From positions 4,001,501 to 4,065,500 of the forward strand of contig JAFMOC010000006.1 in NCBI GenBank assembly GCA_019802505.1: DNA of 64,000 bases. Reading direction: 5' to 3'. This stretch comes from Corydoras sp. C115 (taxonomy: Eukaryota; Chordata; Actinopteri; Siluriformes; Callichthyidae). The stretch's first letter is position 1. Each line of letters begins with the position of its first letter. The position numbers and the translations under genes were made by a program. Below, piece after piece: positions 19,970 through 60,458 of this stretch. The notes under the pieces are model-generated. The model had not been told where the DNA came from. It worked only from the letters and a program-made list of their open reading frames with translations, and did no database searches.

Positions 19970-20204
19970 ATGCAGGGCAGACAGAGCGGGGCTCGGTTAC
20001 TGTGGTTGCTTGGCTTTTTGGGGAGCGCGCTGGAGGCGCAGGGGGTCGTGTGGGCACAGAACAGCTCTGCAGTGCGGGTCCCGGACTACATGCTCTCTCT
20101 GTACCGCGCTCAGTCCCAGCTGGAGCGCACCGGCTCCCCCAGCAGCGCCGCACGCACGCGCAGACGTGCCAACACCGTCACCAGCTTTGTGGACATCAGC
20201 AAAG
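19970..20204 (+). CDS. gdf7: gdf7 exon 1
   Basis: 235 bp coding, ATG to AAAG|GTGGGC. It encodes the signal peptide and first part of the propeptide. The ATG is preceded by an in-frame GTG GAA but is the first ATG of a clear signal peptide. Confidence 0.88.
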
Positions 20205-21160
20205 GTGGGCACAACGATCACTACAGAAGAACTTTACTTTTACCCAAAATACCAATATCTTTTGACATGCTGCGGAAGAAATTACTTATTTTTGAGAAGA
20301 AGTCTTCAGGTGAAATACAGCTCGTTTCATGATTAAAACATTATTACATGACCAATATTATTATTATCGCAATATCTGGTGCAATCATTCTTTTTAAAAC
20401 TATTTATTCCATGGCTTTGCTTCAAATCACATTTTTTGGTATATTTTTGCTTTGAGGATTTGACGCGCAATACACCAGATTTGTTTACTGATCATCCAAT
20501 CAGTATAGCAATCAGTGTTGATATTTCATATTCACAAAAAGCATCCTAAATATAAGTAAATATAAATATAAATATAAATACAAGTGAAAGAAATTGAAAG
20601 AAATCTCAAAGCAGTAAATTTAAATGTATTTATTTACAAAACTTATCAATCCACTAATAACTATCAATACACAAAAAGTGCACCTCATCATCGGAGATAC
20701 TGGCAGCACGTCGACATGTCATCGAATTTCCTTCGCATTACAGAACTACAGTTCTGATTTCTAATTAATAAGCACAAATGCGTAGCTTGCATCTCCGTAT
20801 TTAGGAAAGCGCATCTGGCCAAAACGCGTTCCAGATGTTACTATCTTGCGCAGCTTATCTGCATGTATTATATCCTGACATACAGTACTCTGTTGCACGC
20901 GCAGCTGTAGTCATATCGCGTGTCATCTGCCGCCTTCTGATGCACCAGTTTATATAGCCTACTATTTCAATTTAAGGCATATATTTGTGTCAACGTGCAC
21001 TTGTTTTTAATTGAAAAGCTCGGATTCGTAATATGATTTATGGACTATTGAATCTAGTGCACGTTCAACCGTGTTCTAAAAGAAAGGATGCTATACTGCG
21101 CACTGATCGACGCTTTCTGGATGGATGGGATTCCAATAAATGCGCTAATATGCCAGGTAC

Positions 21161-21243
<83 letters not shown>

Positions 21244-21267
21244 TCTATCTATCCCTCTATCTATCTA

Positions 21268-21358
<91 letters not shown>

Positions 21359-21362
21359 GCTC

Positions 21363-21426
<64 letters not shown>

Positions 21427-24400
21427 ATGCGTGTGTTTACGCGTGAAATCTTCTTAAATATTTTTTTGGACATTGTAGATATACGTCTTTTGCTGTTTTA
21501 CTTCAGTGATACTTGGTCGTCCCTCTTATCCTGTCTCATTTTAAGTGTGACATATTTAAGATTTTTCAAACAGATGTTTTGCTCTTCCGAAATAACCTAA
21601 ACTATTTCATATAACACCTACAAAAAGCGTCGTATGAGTGTAACTTTCCCCATCTGTGATAAATAAAAGTTCACTGGCGTGTTGAGACGAGTGCTCGGAA
21701 AGATCGTGCGATCCGAGGCCAGGTGTTGCTGATAAAGAGAGAAGCGCTTAATTCAAAACTCATGCTCAAATACACATTATCACGTCCAGTGGTGACTTTA
21801 CAAAACGCCGTCTGGCTCTGGTGGCTTACTCTCCCGCCTAAGAAAATAAAATAAGAGGTATGGAACACCATGATTTGTCTAATGAGGAGACTGGGGAGAT
21901 GGAGAGGCCAGCCAAATAAAAATGTCATTTAGCTCCTATCCTATTAACGCCAATCTGATTAACTGTTGTTAAAAAGCACAAAAAAAGCATAACTGGGCAT
22001 TAGAAAAATATGGGCGTGGGCGGGATGGTGATATATATGTTTGTACTAAAAAATAAATTAAAAAAATGATAAAAATGAGAATGTTCCGACAGACAGATTA
22101 GTGAGAGCTACTAAGCAACTGCACTGATATGTCAGGATCACCTGCAAACAGGTATCTAATCATTACATAATTTGCAAGACTGCAGCTTTAGGAAATTATG
22201 GGGGTGTGGTAAGCATATCTAGATATCACCATCTACAATCTTCAGTCACAGTTTAAGAAACAGTGTGGTAAACAGATTGTATTAAACTGTTTTTAAGTGA
22301 AATATTGCTTCAATCAGAAACCTGATATTTGATGTCATTTGAGTCCATGTTGTTGACCTCAAAATGTCATTCCCAGGCTACAGGTCTTTTTTTAGGTCTT
22401 GTCTAGGATGCCTTTTATTTAGAACATCTCTTTTTTTACTTTGTATTTAAGCAGCTGTTTAACCATGAGAATAGGGTGGAGGATACAGCTTTAAGTGGAT
22501 GGCTGTCCCTTCTTCTAAGCATCAGAGGCCAATTTCAGGCTGTGTGGCTGCTCAAAGCAGATGCTTAACTGTTTACAATTACCTCCTATTCTCAGTTCTG
22601 TCTCGTGATATGTAGTCAACACAATATAGCCAGATCTGGCCTTGGGTTCATGCGCTACCCACTCACATTAGAAGAATCCTCTCATGTTTTAACCATGAAA
22701 CTGTGGTCTGCGTCTCAGGTTGCGCAGTGCTCTGGCTTCTACGGTTGAGCTGAATGTCAAGTCGTCAACAGTGAAGCTTGTTTTACTTGCTGGATCTGGT
22801 CTCTTTTAGCAAAGGTCTTGTCTGCATTGCCTTAGTCACGGCTGGCATTGAGCTACATGGCTCAGGATCGATCTGTTTCTTTGGAATCAACTATAAGCAG
22901 ATTTCATCTTGTATAGTTTTTAACTGCTTTGTGGCACTACCTTGTTTTACCCTTTTATTCAGAAGTAATGGCATAACAAAACATATAAATGTGAAAAGGT
23001 CACAGTATTTAATGAATTCCGAGGTGGTCAGCATTTATTTTTACGTAGAAGTGAGACATGTCCTAACCCATAGATGCTTTATTGGAAACATTTAAATGCA
23101 TAATTATAGTCTGAGGTGTTCAACTCTTTAAAACTGCTAACATGTAATTGAGTCCCTAGGCTATCAACCACTCTGGTTAAATTTACGGCCTACAGTTGAA
23201 GAGCACAGCAGAAAGAGAGAAAAGGGCTTGCTGGAGGCCTTTACAGCATCACACCACACTCTCCTCACACCCAATCTGCATAATTAGGAGACACTGCCAA
23301 GGGCTGAGGCAGTCAGACAGGTCAGCCAAACTCTCTCCACCTGTTCTCAGTATTGCATGCCTTGTTTTGGGGAATCCATTCCAGGCCTCTGAATGTTTTC
23401 CTCAGTGAGGAGAGGTACAGTGTGTGTGCATAGCATTCTTTAAAGTTTTATCTTAGACAGCAGGCTCTAAACATCTGAAGTTGGATTAACACCTATCCCT
23501 AACATCCAAGTAATGTATATTTGAATTTAAACTTGAGATACATCTCATGATGATTTCTTCTTCACTTGCAGATGGGCCAATATTTGAGTCCCAGCAGCAG
23601 TATGTCTTTGACCTATCTGGTTTGTCTAAAACAGAAGAACTGGTGGAGGCTGAGCTGCGGGTGTTCCGGAAACCACCTCTTGACCTGAGGAGATTATTGT
23701 CTTTTGGAGGGAGCATGTACCGTCTCATGCTTTACAGATGCTTTTTACCAGGCTCATTGGCCAAGCCACAACTACTATCCTCTAGTACCATTGACATTCT
23801 AGATGCCACATCAAGCTCTTGGGATGTTTTTAATGTCAGGGCCAGTGTAAACACTCACCGCAGACTGCAGAGAACAACTCAGGGGAGCAGTTATTTGTGT
23901 TTCTGCATTTCGGTTGTTTCTGATGCAACAAATGAGGCAATGCAAGCCTCTTTACTGGGTTTAGGTTGGGAGAGCCAGCCAAGACATGAGAGAGCTTTGT
24001 TGGTGGCCTTTTCACATGCTCGCAAGAAGGACAATCTGTTTAAAGAGCTTCATGGGAAGGTGAAAGCTATGCATATGTTTAATCAGGGCACAGAGGGCCA
24101 TGGCAGGCCGAGGCGCCGTCGAAAAAGAAGAATGACATCAGCTGGCCGCTCGGGTGAAGTTGGAACAGGAGATAATGGAGGGGCAGGAGGTGGAACAGGC
24201 ATTGGGGGCAAAGGAGGTGGCAAACGAAGGACCCGCTGCAGTCGTAAGCAACTACATGTGAATTTCAAAGAGTTAGGATGGGATGACTGGATCATTGCTC
24301 CTCTGGACTATGATGCATACCACTGTGAAGGGGCATGTGACTTCCCATTGCGCTCACACCTTGAACCCACGAACCATGCCATTATTCAGACACTTATGAA

Positions 24401-24545
24401 CTCTATGGACTCAGAATCCACACCTCCCAGCTGCTGTGTGCCTTCCAAGCTCAGCCCTATAAGCATTTTATACATCGATGCAGGAAACAATGTGGTGTAT
24501 AAACAGTATGAGGACATGGTAGTGGAGAGCTGTGGCTGCAGGTAG
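19970..24545 (+). CDS. gdf7: growth/differentiation factor 7 (BMP12-like), complete
   Basis: A secreted TGF-beta/BMP ligand acting as a disulphide-linked dimer on BMP receptors. Exons 19970-20204 and 23572-24545 join in phase (G|AT, Asp79) for 402 aa. Order: signal peptide (MQGRQSGARLLWLLGFLGSA, then LEAQG); propeptide with YMLSLYRAQSQ, ANTVTSFVD and AELRVFRKP; a basic furin-type site RRRRKRR (about 259-265); a glycine-rich spacer; and a mature domain with seven cysteines, starting CSRKQLHVNFKELGWDDWII at about 301 and ending VVESCGCR. The two-exon structure and LHVNFKELGWDDW place it in GDF5/6/7. The Gly-rich spacer and LDYDAYHCEG favour GDF7, and the convergent ldah neighbour supports it. 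gdf6b is the main alternative. Confidence 0.9.
21162..21426. repeat. compound microsatellite (TA)n-(CTAT)n-(CT)n-(TA)n-(CTAT)n
   Basis: About 265 bp of pure dinucleotide and tetranucleotide runs, with a short break (AAAATGGCTC) at 21352-21361. Confidence 0.95.
21660..21990. promoter_or_regulatory. candidate intronic enhancer of gdf7
   Basis: Complex, non-repetitive block between simple repeats, with several homeodomain-like cores: GTCTAATGAG, CATTTAGC, TATTAACG and CTGATTAACTG. There is no coding frame. It looks like a conserved non-coding element, but conservation cannot be tested here. Confidence 0.3.
23572..24545 (+). CDS. gdf7: gdf7 exon 2 (propeptide end, mature ligand)
   Basis: 974 bp from acceptor TTCACTTGCAG to TAG at 24543-24545. 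It encodes most of the propeptide, the furin site, the Gly-rich spacer and the whole cystine-knot domain. Confidence 0.95.
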
Positions 24546-24757
24546 CATCATGAAATTGGGCCATGTTGGCCTATTAAATCAAATCCTTAAATGGAGCCCC
24601 AGTGCAGCACTGCTAGCATTCTAGAAATGAGTGGAGGTGCCTGAGTTCTACGCAGTGACACAATGACATAGGCTTTTTGAGCAGGATTGGAAAAATGGCC
24701 AGAGAACTAAATGAGCAAAAATACAGAGTCCCTTATTAGCAAGAGACTAAATTCTTC

Positions 24758-24763
24758 AATAAA
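24758..24763 (+). terminator. gdf7: possible gdf7 polyadenylation signal
   Basis: AATAAA about 210 bp after the stop. Alternative later sites are possible; a longer 3' UTR cannot be excluded. Confidence 0.3.
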
Positions 24764-25879
24764 ATAAACAACTCCTGGATCAGGAAAAGAGCAAGGCCAA
24801 AATTCCAGAAATTACACTGCAGCCTGCTAATGTAAACGGAATGATAGAGCACTGAAGTATTTTCATAGCAACTGTGAAAACGTTGAACTATTATGAACTT
24901 AGTGGTCTGAATCTTGTACAAGAGTGGGAATTGCAAATGTGTGGCTGGAGGTGCTGAGGAAACTTTGTAAAGATTAAAAAAGTACAAATATAATGTTGCA
25001 TTATTGCATAATTATACAAATTAAAAATAATGATAACAGTTTTCATCCAATTCTGTAGTTTTATGCTGCATGCTTTTACTTTTTGGTCATATGTTGTTTT
25101 TAAAACCAACAGAGAGCCATGGAGTGGTAATTATAAGAGTTTGAAACTGTACAAGAAAATCCACATGCAGCAGATGGTCCCAAGAGGTGACATCTCAGTT
25201 TCTTTATTCAGACAGTTTCTGTCTGATGAAATACACAAACCATACTTTACTATGAAAATGTTTAATTAAACGATGTATACAAATGTTTAAAAAAGTAATG
25301 GTCAGGATTAATGAATGTGGGAAACTAATTAAAGAGAAAGACACAATGCAGACACCATGTCTGGCATCTGCAGCATTAGGGAAAAAAACAGTGCCTTTGT
25401 GTATGATGTCCATATGTGTAAAATAAAGTTGACTTTGCCGAACTCTGCAACCTCTAAAGTGCAAAACAGGTTAGAGAGCCAAAGTCAAAATGATTCTTGG
25501 CATTCTGTATTTCACAGTGTGACACTCCTCCCACCAGGTCAAACTACACATGTAGGGTTAGTTGCTTTTTGGATTCTCTGCATTACTTATCTTTTCAGTG
25601 TGGCATCTCATGATTTAAAATAAATACTCAAGGACACATTTAAATAACTATTGCAAAGTTGAGATAAGGCATAGAAACCTTGTATGCAAAAACAAATGCC
25701 TAATACAGACCGGGATTTCCATGATTTCAATCCACAAATCGCCTTAACATGTTTACTAATTAATTAATGCTGCTATAAGTTTGTAAACATCTCAGTGTCA
25801 CTGCTAAACTGAAAGAAATGCACCAGCCATGTGAGCACTGAAATTAAGTCTACAAGTCTGCAAAGTGAAACAATAAAGT

Positions 25880-26500
25880 AGATGAGTATTATAGAGTGAA
25901 CAGAAAGTAAGCTTCAGCAGCACTGGTGTATTTTGTCTAATCATACCAACACAGTGCACACTACCATGACAGCACACTGACTGTGTCAGTGTAGTTAAAA
26001 TAGATGAATAAATATCTGTATTAATCCAAAAGGGAAATTAATGTATTACAGCAGCATACAGTACAGAAAAACAAAACTGTAGCAAAGTGAAACCATATTG
26101 TTATGGTTCTGACAGAAAGGTGTGCAAACTGGACTGTGCATTGCAGTTTGATACATTTGGGGCAGCATAGCCGCAAACCAGAGTGCTGTCCCCTGTACAC
26201 TGTTGAAAGCACCAACAATGAACACATTAGCTTTAGAACTAGAACATAGTACTTAACATAGTAAGAAGATAATTAGTTCGGATAAATTATGTTTTCTTTT
26301 ACATTATATGAATGGCCGGTAACATTTTGGTGTTCACCACTGTATAATACTCAGTGTATAATTACAGGACAGTGCAAAGAAGGCTAGAAAATATGTGGAA
26401 AAACTAATGTGTCTAATGGATGAACTAGCAAGTGCATCTGTATGGTAAGTGGAACTGTTAAAATGGACAATTACTGTAGAAACAAGAATCTGTATATAAT
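25880..26500 (+). mobile_element. old dispersed repeat, internally interrupted
   Basis: The left part (GAGTGAACAG...CAGCAGCACTGGTGTATTTT...ACCAACACAGTGCACACTACCATGACAG) and right part (GCATCTGTATGGTAAGTGGAACTG...GTAGAAACAAGAATC) read as two halves of a dispersed repeat I recall from otophysan genomes. The middle (about 26000-26260) looks like another inserted repeat. Identity is from memory only. Confidence 0.45.
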
Positions 26501-27671
26501 ATTGGTTTGTGAGTGTACAGTGATATTAAAAAGGTGAAAAAAAAAAAAAACATTAAAGAATCAACCGATACCAGTAAAAGCAAAGGTTAAAAATGTTTAC
26601 ATTATGTATTAATTATATTTATATTACTATAAATTTAAATACACATTTTCTCTTAATTCTTTTTTATATTAAGACTTTTTTGTTAGAAAGCAAGTAAATT
26701 AAACAGACATGCTAAATGTTGTTTTCAAGGTGTACCTGTTTAAAATGTATACATTTAGTTAATTTAGTGTTTTCTAAATTTTTTGAAATTTTATTAAAAA
26801 TATATATAATTTTTTACTACAAAAACTACACCTTTCATTATATATAACATTCAATTTCAATTTTACCATAGCTTTTAGTGTCTTGTCTGTTTGTGTCTTG
26901 TCAGCTTGTGTTGCTAACAGCCATCAGTAGCCATTTCTACATTTTTCTTTTAAAGGACTAATTGCTAAATATTCTTTAAAGAAAAAGGATGATTCAATAC
27001 AAGATCATTATTATTTTTTAAATATAATTTAGTCATGCATGGTTAAACATAAGTCATATTAATTTGTACAAACTGGAGTGTTACTATAGCATATTTTAGC
27101 ATTAAAAACTCTTTAAGGTAAAAAAGACAATCACCAATTAGACTGGCAAACTTAACCGTCTGTTGTGCCTCGGCTTTGAATTATGATTTAGGAAGTTCCA
27201 AGTTATTATAATAAAGCCTGCCTGATTTAAACAACAAATGTAAATCTGACAGCATCGCTGTATTTCAGTTAAAAGCTTTGGCAATAGTACTGTATGCACA
27301 AATGGTACTCTGTATCCACTTCATAAAGATGAAACATCTGTTTAACTTTACTGGCTCCAATTTATTATGTGATGGTCTCAAACAGAGATGGAATGGTAGA
27401 TTTTCTTTGTATGCATTTATAATGAAGTTAAAGTCAAATGTTAATAAAAATGCATTTACAATCTGCCAACAAACTCTGAGTACAAAGAACTAAGATGTAT
27501 CATGTACAACAGGGATTGTACAAAGTACACATGTCATTGATGTGATTAATCAGTGTATATAAGGGTACATACATATATATTTACTACCTGTATGTGTGTG
27601 TGCACTTTTGTATAAATACAAGGGTTCCCACCATTTGCTTATTAAATATCTTTAGTGTTATTAAGTACACT
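26501..27671. other. unassigned AT-rich sequence between gdf7 and ldah
   Basis: No gene, splice or repeat signal recognised; small open frames look random. Confidence 0.55.
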
Positions 27672-27718
27672 ATTCATTCATTCATTCATTATCTTCCGCT
27701 TTATCCTCTATTAGGGTC
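27672..27718 (-). mobile_element. V-SINE-like SINE, copy 9 (3' tail only)
   Basis: Only the (ATTC)n tail and ATCTTCCGCTTTATCCTCTA with TTAGGGTC remain: a severely 5'-truncated insertion. Confidence 0.8.
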
Positions 27719-28307
27719 TCTATTATGTATCCCGGTAATTCAATGATGTTGAGATCATGGATCAGGGCTCTGTAGGGGTCACATAATCTGTAAATCCTTT
27801 ATGTATCCTGCCACACAGTCCTTGTGTTTTACGTAGTCTAAACTCAACCAAACATCGTACCCATGCACAGAACTTTGTAATAGTAGTATCATACATTAGT
27901 ATTATACCTTAGTCATGTTTTCTGCATTAGGATAGCTTTTAAACAAAAAAATCCCAACAACAGTTAGGTCTTAAAGCAAATGACTTGTAATGAGAAAGGG
28001 CATCAAGAAAACAATTATTAAACAATTATAATTATTAATACATTATTAAAATAGCAGTACTGAGTATTTAGTAGACTAGTTAGTAGACTAGTTAGTATTT
28101 TAGAATGGCCCGTTCTTTGTCTTGACTTTAATTCAATGTAAATGTTATAGGACAGGAAACAAGCAGCTTTCCACCAAAATCCAACATTTGAAGCTGTTCT
28201 ATATGGATAGGAAAATTAGGTGTTTTAGCTCACATTCATACAAAAATATAGAATATTATAAAAGGTTTACACACTTTCAGAACTAATGCAGATCACTAGA
28301 TAACTTT

Positions 28308-28675
28308 CATTCATTCATTCATTCATTCATTCATTATCTTCCGCTTTATCCTCTTTTAGGGTCGCGGTGGGGTTCCCCATGCCCATCCAGGGGAGAACGT
28401 CTCGGGCGCAGGGCAGATAGACCCAGGACAGGGCGCCAATCCATCGCTGGGCATACACTCACTCACACAGACACACTCTATATGGGGCAATTTTTGAGAA
28501 TTCAATTGACTTGATCCATGTTTTTGGACTGTGGGAGGAAACCGGAGAACCCGGAGGAAACCCATGCAGACACGGGGAGAACATGGAAACTCCACCCAGA
28601 TGGGGATTCGAACTGGGAATCCCTAGTGCTGAGAGGCGAACGTGCTAACCACTTAGCGACCGTGCCGTGCCGCCC
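28308..28675 (-). mobile_element. V-SINE-like SINE, copy 10
   Basis: Nearly full reverse copy with a long (ATTC)n tail and a duplicated CCGTGCCGTGCCGCC at the head end. Confidence 0.92.
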
Positions 28676-31064
28676 TCACTAGATAACTTGGACACTGAAA
28701 ATGAGTTTTACTTTTAGAGGAGGTTTAAAAAGGATTTTTTTTCCAGAACAAAAACTGATTGATGACCAGGCTGCCTAATTTGTGGTTCAATGTTGCTGCA
28801 GCATCATGATGCAAAATATTTACTCATATTCACACAAAATAGTATAACAACCACTTTACATGGTTAATCCAATCTTTTGACTTAAACCGAAAACTCATAG
28901 GGTCAACAGAAGAGGAAAGTGTGGACTAAGTGTGGATAAAAGAGAACATCAAAGTATGCCAATAGATCAGTAATTGTAATGTCTTAAGCAAACAGTATAT
29001 TAAATCTGGTGATGACTGCAGAGATGCTGTATAGCATGTCCTACACAATATTTAAACAAAGAAAAATGAAACAAACATGATCCTCTGCAATATTGTTTGA
29101 CAGCGATATCCCTTCATATATTTGGAACTATGCTTTTTAAACTACAGAAACAGCCAAACCCCTCTGAAAACATAAAACATTAAAGCTTGTTTGCTTTGCC
29201 ACAATTCAAGGCAGTATTTACTCAATTTCCTACAATAAACTGACCCTGCCTCATGGTTTAAATCAAGGATAAGCAAATTAAGTGCCTTTGTCATTCTTTC
29301 TCAGAGCAGGCAGAAGTGAGAGATTAAAGCGCCCTGGGTTTACATGCCAAAGGTTTACATTTCCTCTGAGATGTCCGATGGAACAGATCAGCTGGAGATG
29401 TTTTACTCTACATTTGTTCTGCATTTAAACAGGAGATATGATGACTTGTGCGATGCCTATGAGAAAGCCTGAATGTGAAGGATAATTACAAATAAACCAC
29501 TAATATTTAGATTCAGTGTCAAAATAATACAAAGCAATGCTGGGTAAGTATGCGCATGTTTGGTTGGGCGGACAAAGTTATCCAACTGTCTGTTTGTACC
29601 ATTTAAGTCATATTATATATTATATTATTTCCCATATGCAAAGAAGGTAAACTTTATTATGGGACTTAAGGTGTGCTGCTCTAAATGGGTCAGTGGGGAA
29701 AACTAAGTACATTGTGTAGACCTGGGACATTTATTTATTTATTTGTGCCTTTTTCAATAAACATAAATGTGAGGCCCCCAAAAAGTTCACTTTAAAACAC
29801 TATTCCAATTTCTTTTAAGTTGTATATGAAATATAAGCAATTTATTAAAAATGACAGACCTGATGAGGAATGCCATTCAAATTGTATTTGCTTTATTGAA
29901 GCATGCCTGGAGCTCATGAAAATGTATCATTCTGTCATTCACAAAGGTACTGGGTCACTGCTGCTGTCATAGTTAAGTGTCTGCCATATATGACTCCAGC
30001 CAATATAAAGTTCTATCAGGCTTGACAAAATGCCTTTTTAGCCCAAGAACAACCGAAAACCCATTTAAGATGCTCTGAGGATGGAGGTTTTCGGCTAAAA
30101 TGGAAAACAGGTGAGTGTCAGATTTGAATGAGGAGCCTTACAATGGTGAAGTAATATAGACTAAAAGCTGCATTTTTACACTGCTTTATTAGGCAGCTGT
30201 TTCCAAAACCTGCCCTGAGAACATCCCAGCAGTATATCTTAACAGAATTACCAGACATTTTACAGTATCATTGCATTTAACATCATTTTTAGAAATTTAA
30301 CAATAGCATTTTACTTGCACATGACAGCCTAGAACACTTCTAGTCAAAGTGACAAAAACAAAATTGCAAAAGTTGTTTCAAATTCTTATTTTAAATTATG
30401 AAAAAATGGTGCCTTAGTGGTTTCCATGTTCTCCCTGTGTCCGTGTTGGGTTCTTCTGTTTCCTTTCACAGTCCCAAAACATGGATTAAAGGTAAATTGA
30501 ATGCTCAAAATTTCACCCCCCACCCAACCCTTGTAGAGGATTAAGGAATGAATGAATGAAAATATTTGGTCTTAATCATAATTACCTTAATCATAACGTG
30601 CTTATTTTAAAACTTTAACCAATCACAGTATGCCTCATGTTTCCATTTTAAAGAAAGCATTAATTGCAATAAAATTACTAAATGATAAAAAACTGGAGGC
30701 ACAACTCAAATTGGACTTTAAATTTACCAAGACAGGCAGTATTTTCCAAACAATGCAGAAGTGATATAACATCTGTTTATCCATTATCACTTTATGAATC
30801 ATGTAAAATTACAATCTAGAGCTTTAGAATATTATTCAAAGGATATAAACCAAATTGCTTTACCAATCACTAATTGTCACTTTTTATTAAAAACATCAAA
30901 ACAAATTGGCTTCAGCTGCATGTCAATCCAACAATAGTTTTTTTTTTTCTGTTTTGACATTAAACAAAGGAAGAAGCTGTTGAACCAGGTTTGCATTTAT
31001 GAAACAGGTCTCTCATTGAGTGTTCCGTGACATACATCATGTTAAAGAATTAATAATAAAGCTC
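28676..31064. other. gdf7-ldah intergenic region
   Basis: About 2.4 kb holding one degraded SINE (30407-30559). A complex stretch at 29240-29420 and the TTTAGCCCAAG region near 30030 are free of simple repeats and might be regulatory, but nothing decisive is visible. Confidence 0.45.
30407..30559 (+). mobile_element. V-SINE-like SINE, copy 11 (internally deleted)
   Basis: TGGTGCCTTAGTGG runs straight into TTTCCATGTTCTCCCTGTGT, then CAAAACATGG, then jumps to GTAGAGGATTAAGGAATGAA. The tRNA body and most of the 3' half are deleted. Confidence 0.75.
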
Positions 31065-31070
31065 TTTATT
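31065..31070 (-). terminator. ldah: ldah polyadenylation signal
   Basis: AATAAA on the minus strand, 56 bp past the ldah stop codon, giving a very short 3' UTR. Confidence 0.5.
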
Positions 31071-31125
31071 ATAGACTGGAATGCATAAAGAGCCAGCATT
31101 CTAGCACAATGTCAATTTAGTACTG

Positions 31126-58778
<27,653 letters not shown>

Positions 58779-59899
58779 CTTAAAAGTACAAAACAGGAAA
58801 ACAGGAATCAGTATGCTTTATAAATATGGCAATAGGCCACCAAGCCAACTGCCACAACAATCATTTCAGCTATCCATCATCATTATCCCAACTAAATGGC
58901 TACAACATGAGTGTTCGTTGATTGTAGAAGTCTGTTCACATCTAAATTTAACTCCTAAACTTTTGTTGATGAAGGGTACTTTCATTTGGCAAGTTTTACA
59001 CGTGTGGATATTTCCTTCAGTGTCTTGATTGTGTTCTTTATTATTCATTTGGACAGGTAAAACAGCACCACATTGAACAATTAATTCAAGGAATTCAAAA
59101 CCAGAACAAAACTTGGCTGTTATTAATATTAACTCATGCCAAGCGGAACTTATGCTATGCAGGGCCGTGAGTGCAGACAAAGAGATACTGAACCCTGAAA
59201 AAGTGAGATCAGTGTAGCAAATTATAATGAAGGATTTAATCAAGAACTGATCTCATATGTTGTGGGCATTATGACATGATTTGTCTATTTTTATAAAGAT
59301 AAGCTAATTAAATATTTTTCTAATTTATTATTCTATTATTATGTAAAAAAATATTATATCTTTACCATATACATATAATACATTTTACAAGTTAAAATGT
59401 ACCTATTTTTGAACTTTCTAGCTCTCTCACCCTGGCTTTGGCCGAGCTTGTGATGAGCTTCAAACGGGTAGTTAGTTGGTCTCTTCTTTATAAATTTTTT
59501 ATTTTTTATTTTTGGAAAAAAACATTTTATTTAATCAAGGGGAAACAAAACACCAAACAAAACAACATCCACATCACCTAAATATTAGTTATCACTTCTG
59601 CAAGTCTCCGAAGAGTAAGTCAAATATCGCAGTTATTAAAGCAACTGTGTAGATTTTTACATGTCTCCCTTTCACATTCACATAGCATAGCACTGCCATC
59701 ATACCACAAATTATATTTTAAAATATTTTTTACTATATTTCTTTACTGAATCTGATTATCTCTTATTGTCTGCACTCGCGTCAACTATGTTCAGGAGCGT
59801 TCACTGGCTATGGCACTCTCTTTAAGCCATATTTTACACCCTGCGCAGGGTACAACACTATGCTCAATACTATTTTTCTCTCTGCCAACAGTTTATTTT
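58779..59899. other. ldah intron upstream of the GHSIG exon, unassigned
   Basis: No match to the expected PGNPG/SHAGH exon. A block at 59420-59490 is GC-richer than its surroundings but unassigned. Confidence 0.45.
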
Positions 59900-60458
59900 C
59901 CATGCCTTGCATCTGTGCTGTTTAAATAGCAAAGGTACTTGTGAATATAACTATGCCGATAGGAGTGTTGGTCTCGAAATGAAGGGTGTTCAATTTCTGA
60001 AGTATTGCTACAACGCAAAACACAGGTTCGCCACTGAAAACAACATAGGTGACAGTAAGACATTCATTGCTACCTTGGCCCCCGCTTGTTACACAGACGG
60101 ACACGCAACAGTGCACAAACCCATAAAAACATTTGTATCACCAATAAACAGAGTACAAAATAAAATAACATTATTCTATCAACACAAATTTGCACCATTG
60201 AGCACTGTGTTTTTGAAATGGCAAAAACGTCAGACCCAGGCTTTTAAAGAGAATAGCAAGTGACATGCTGATTGGTTTATTGGTTTAATGCATGTTATCT
60301 TAAAAACACATTCAATAATAATCAAGAGAATGAGTAAATGCCTCTTTCAGGTGCACAATGCATACTTTTTTCTGATTGTAAAGACACACTGACGCCCTAA
60401 ATTAAGCCGAGTAGTGTGCAGCTGATAGCACACTACAGATTGCTAAAACAGGGCCCTT
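59900..60458. mobile_element. possible Harbinger-like DNA element, right part
   Basis: Contains ATTGGTTTATTGGTTTAATG, AGGTGCACAATG and an end TTGCTAAAACAGGGCCC. These resemble non-autonomous Harbinger-type elements of cyprinids ending in ...AAAATAGGGCCC, as I remember them. The matching left end was not found. Confidence 0.35.

Larger units (their letters stand above)
20205..23571 (+). other. gdf7: gdf7 intron 1
   Basis: 3.4 kb. It holds the microsatellite at 21162-21426 and a complex, repeat-free block at 21660-21990 (listed separately). Other moderately complex stretches at 20690-20960, 22440-22760 and 23150-23400 could also be regulatory; no further exon is supported. Confidence 0.7.

Noticed and set aside
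19780..20210. Additional plus- and minus-strand frames over gdf7 exon 1 as separate genes
   Set aside because: They overlap the BMP propeptide exon and owe their length to local GC content.
21033..21446. Open frames of repeated Ile-Tyr or Ser-Leu in (TA)n/(CT)n arrays, here and at other microsatellites
   Set aside because: They are simple translations of dinucleotide repeats without independent coding evidence.
58866..59243. Minus-strand frame containing GFSISLSALTALHSI as the missing ldah PGNPG exon
   Set aside because: Only scattered residues match. There is no PGNPG or SHAGH motif and the frame does not end at a suitable donor.
59907..60263. 118-codon plus-strand frame
   Set aside because: It lies in what looks like non-coding DNA-transposon sequence; no family, splice or composition support.
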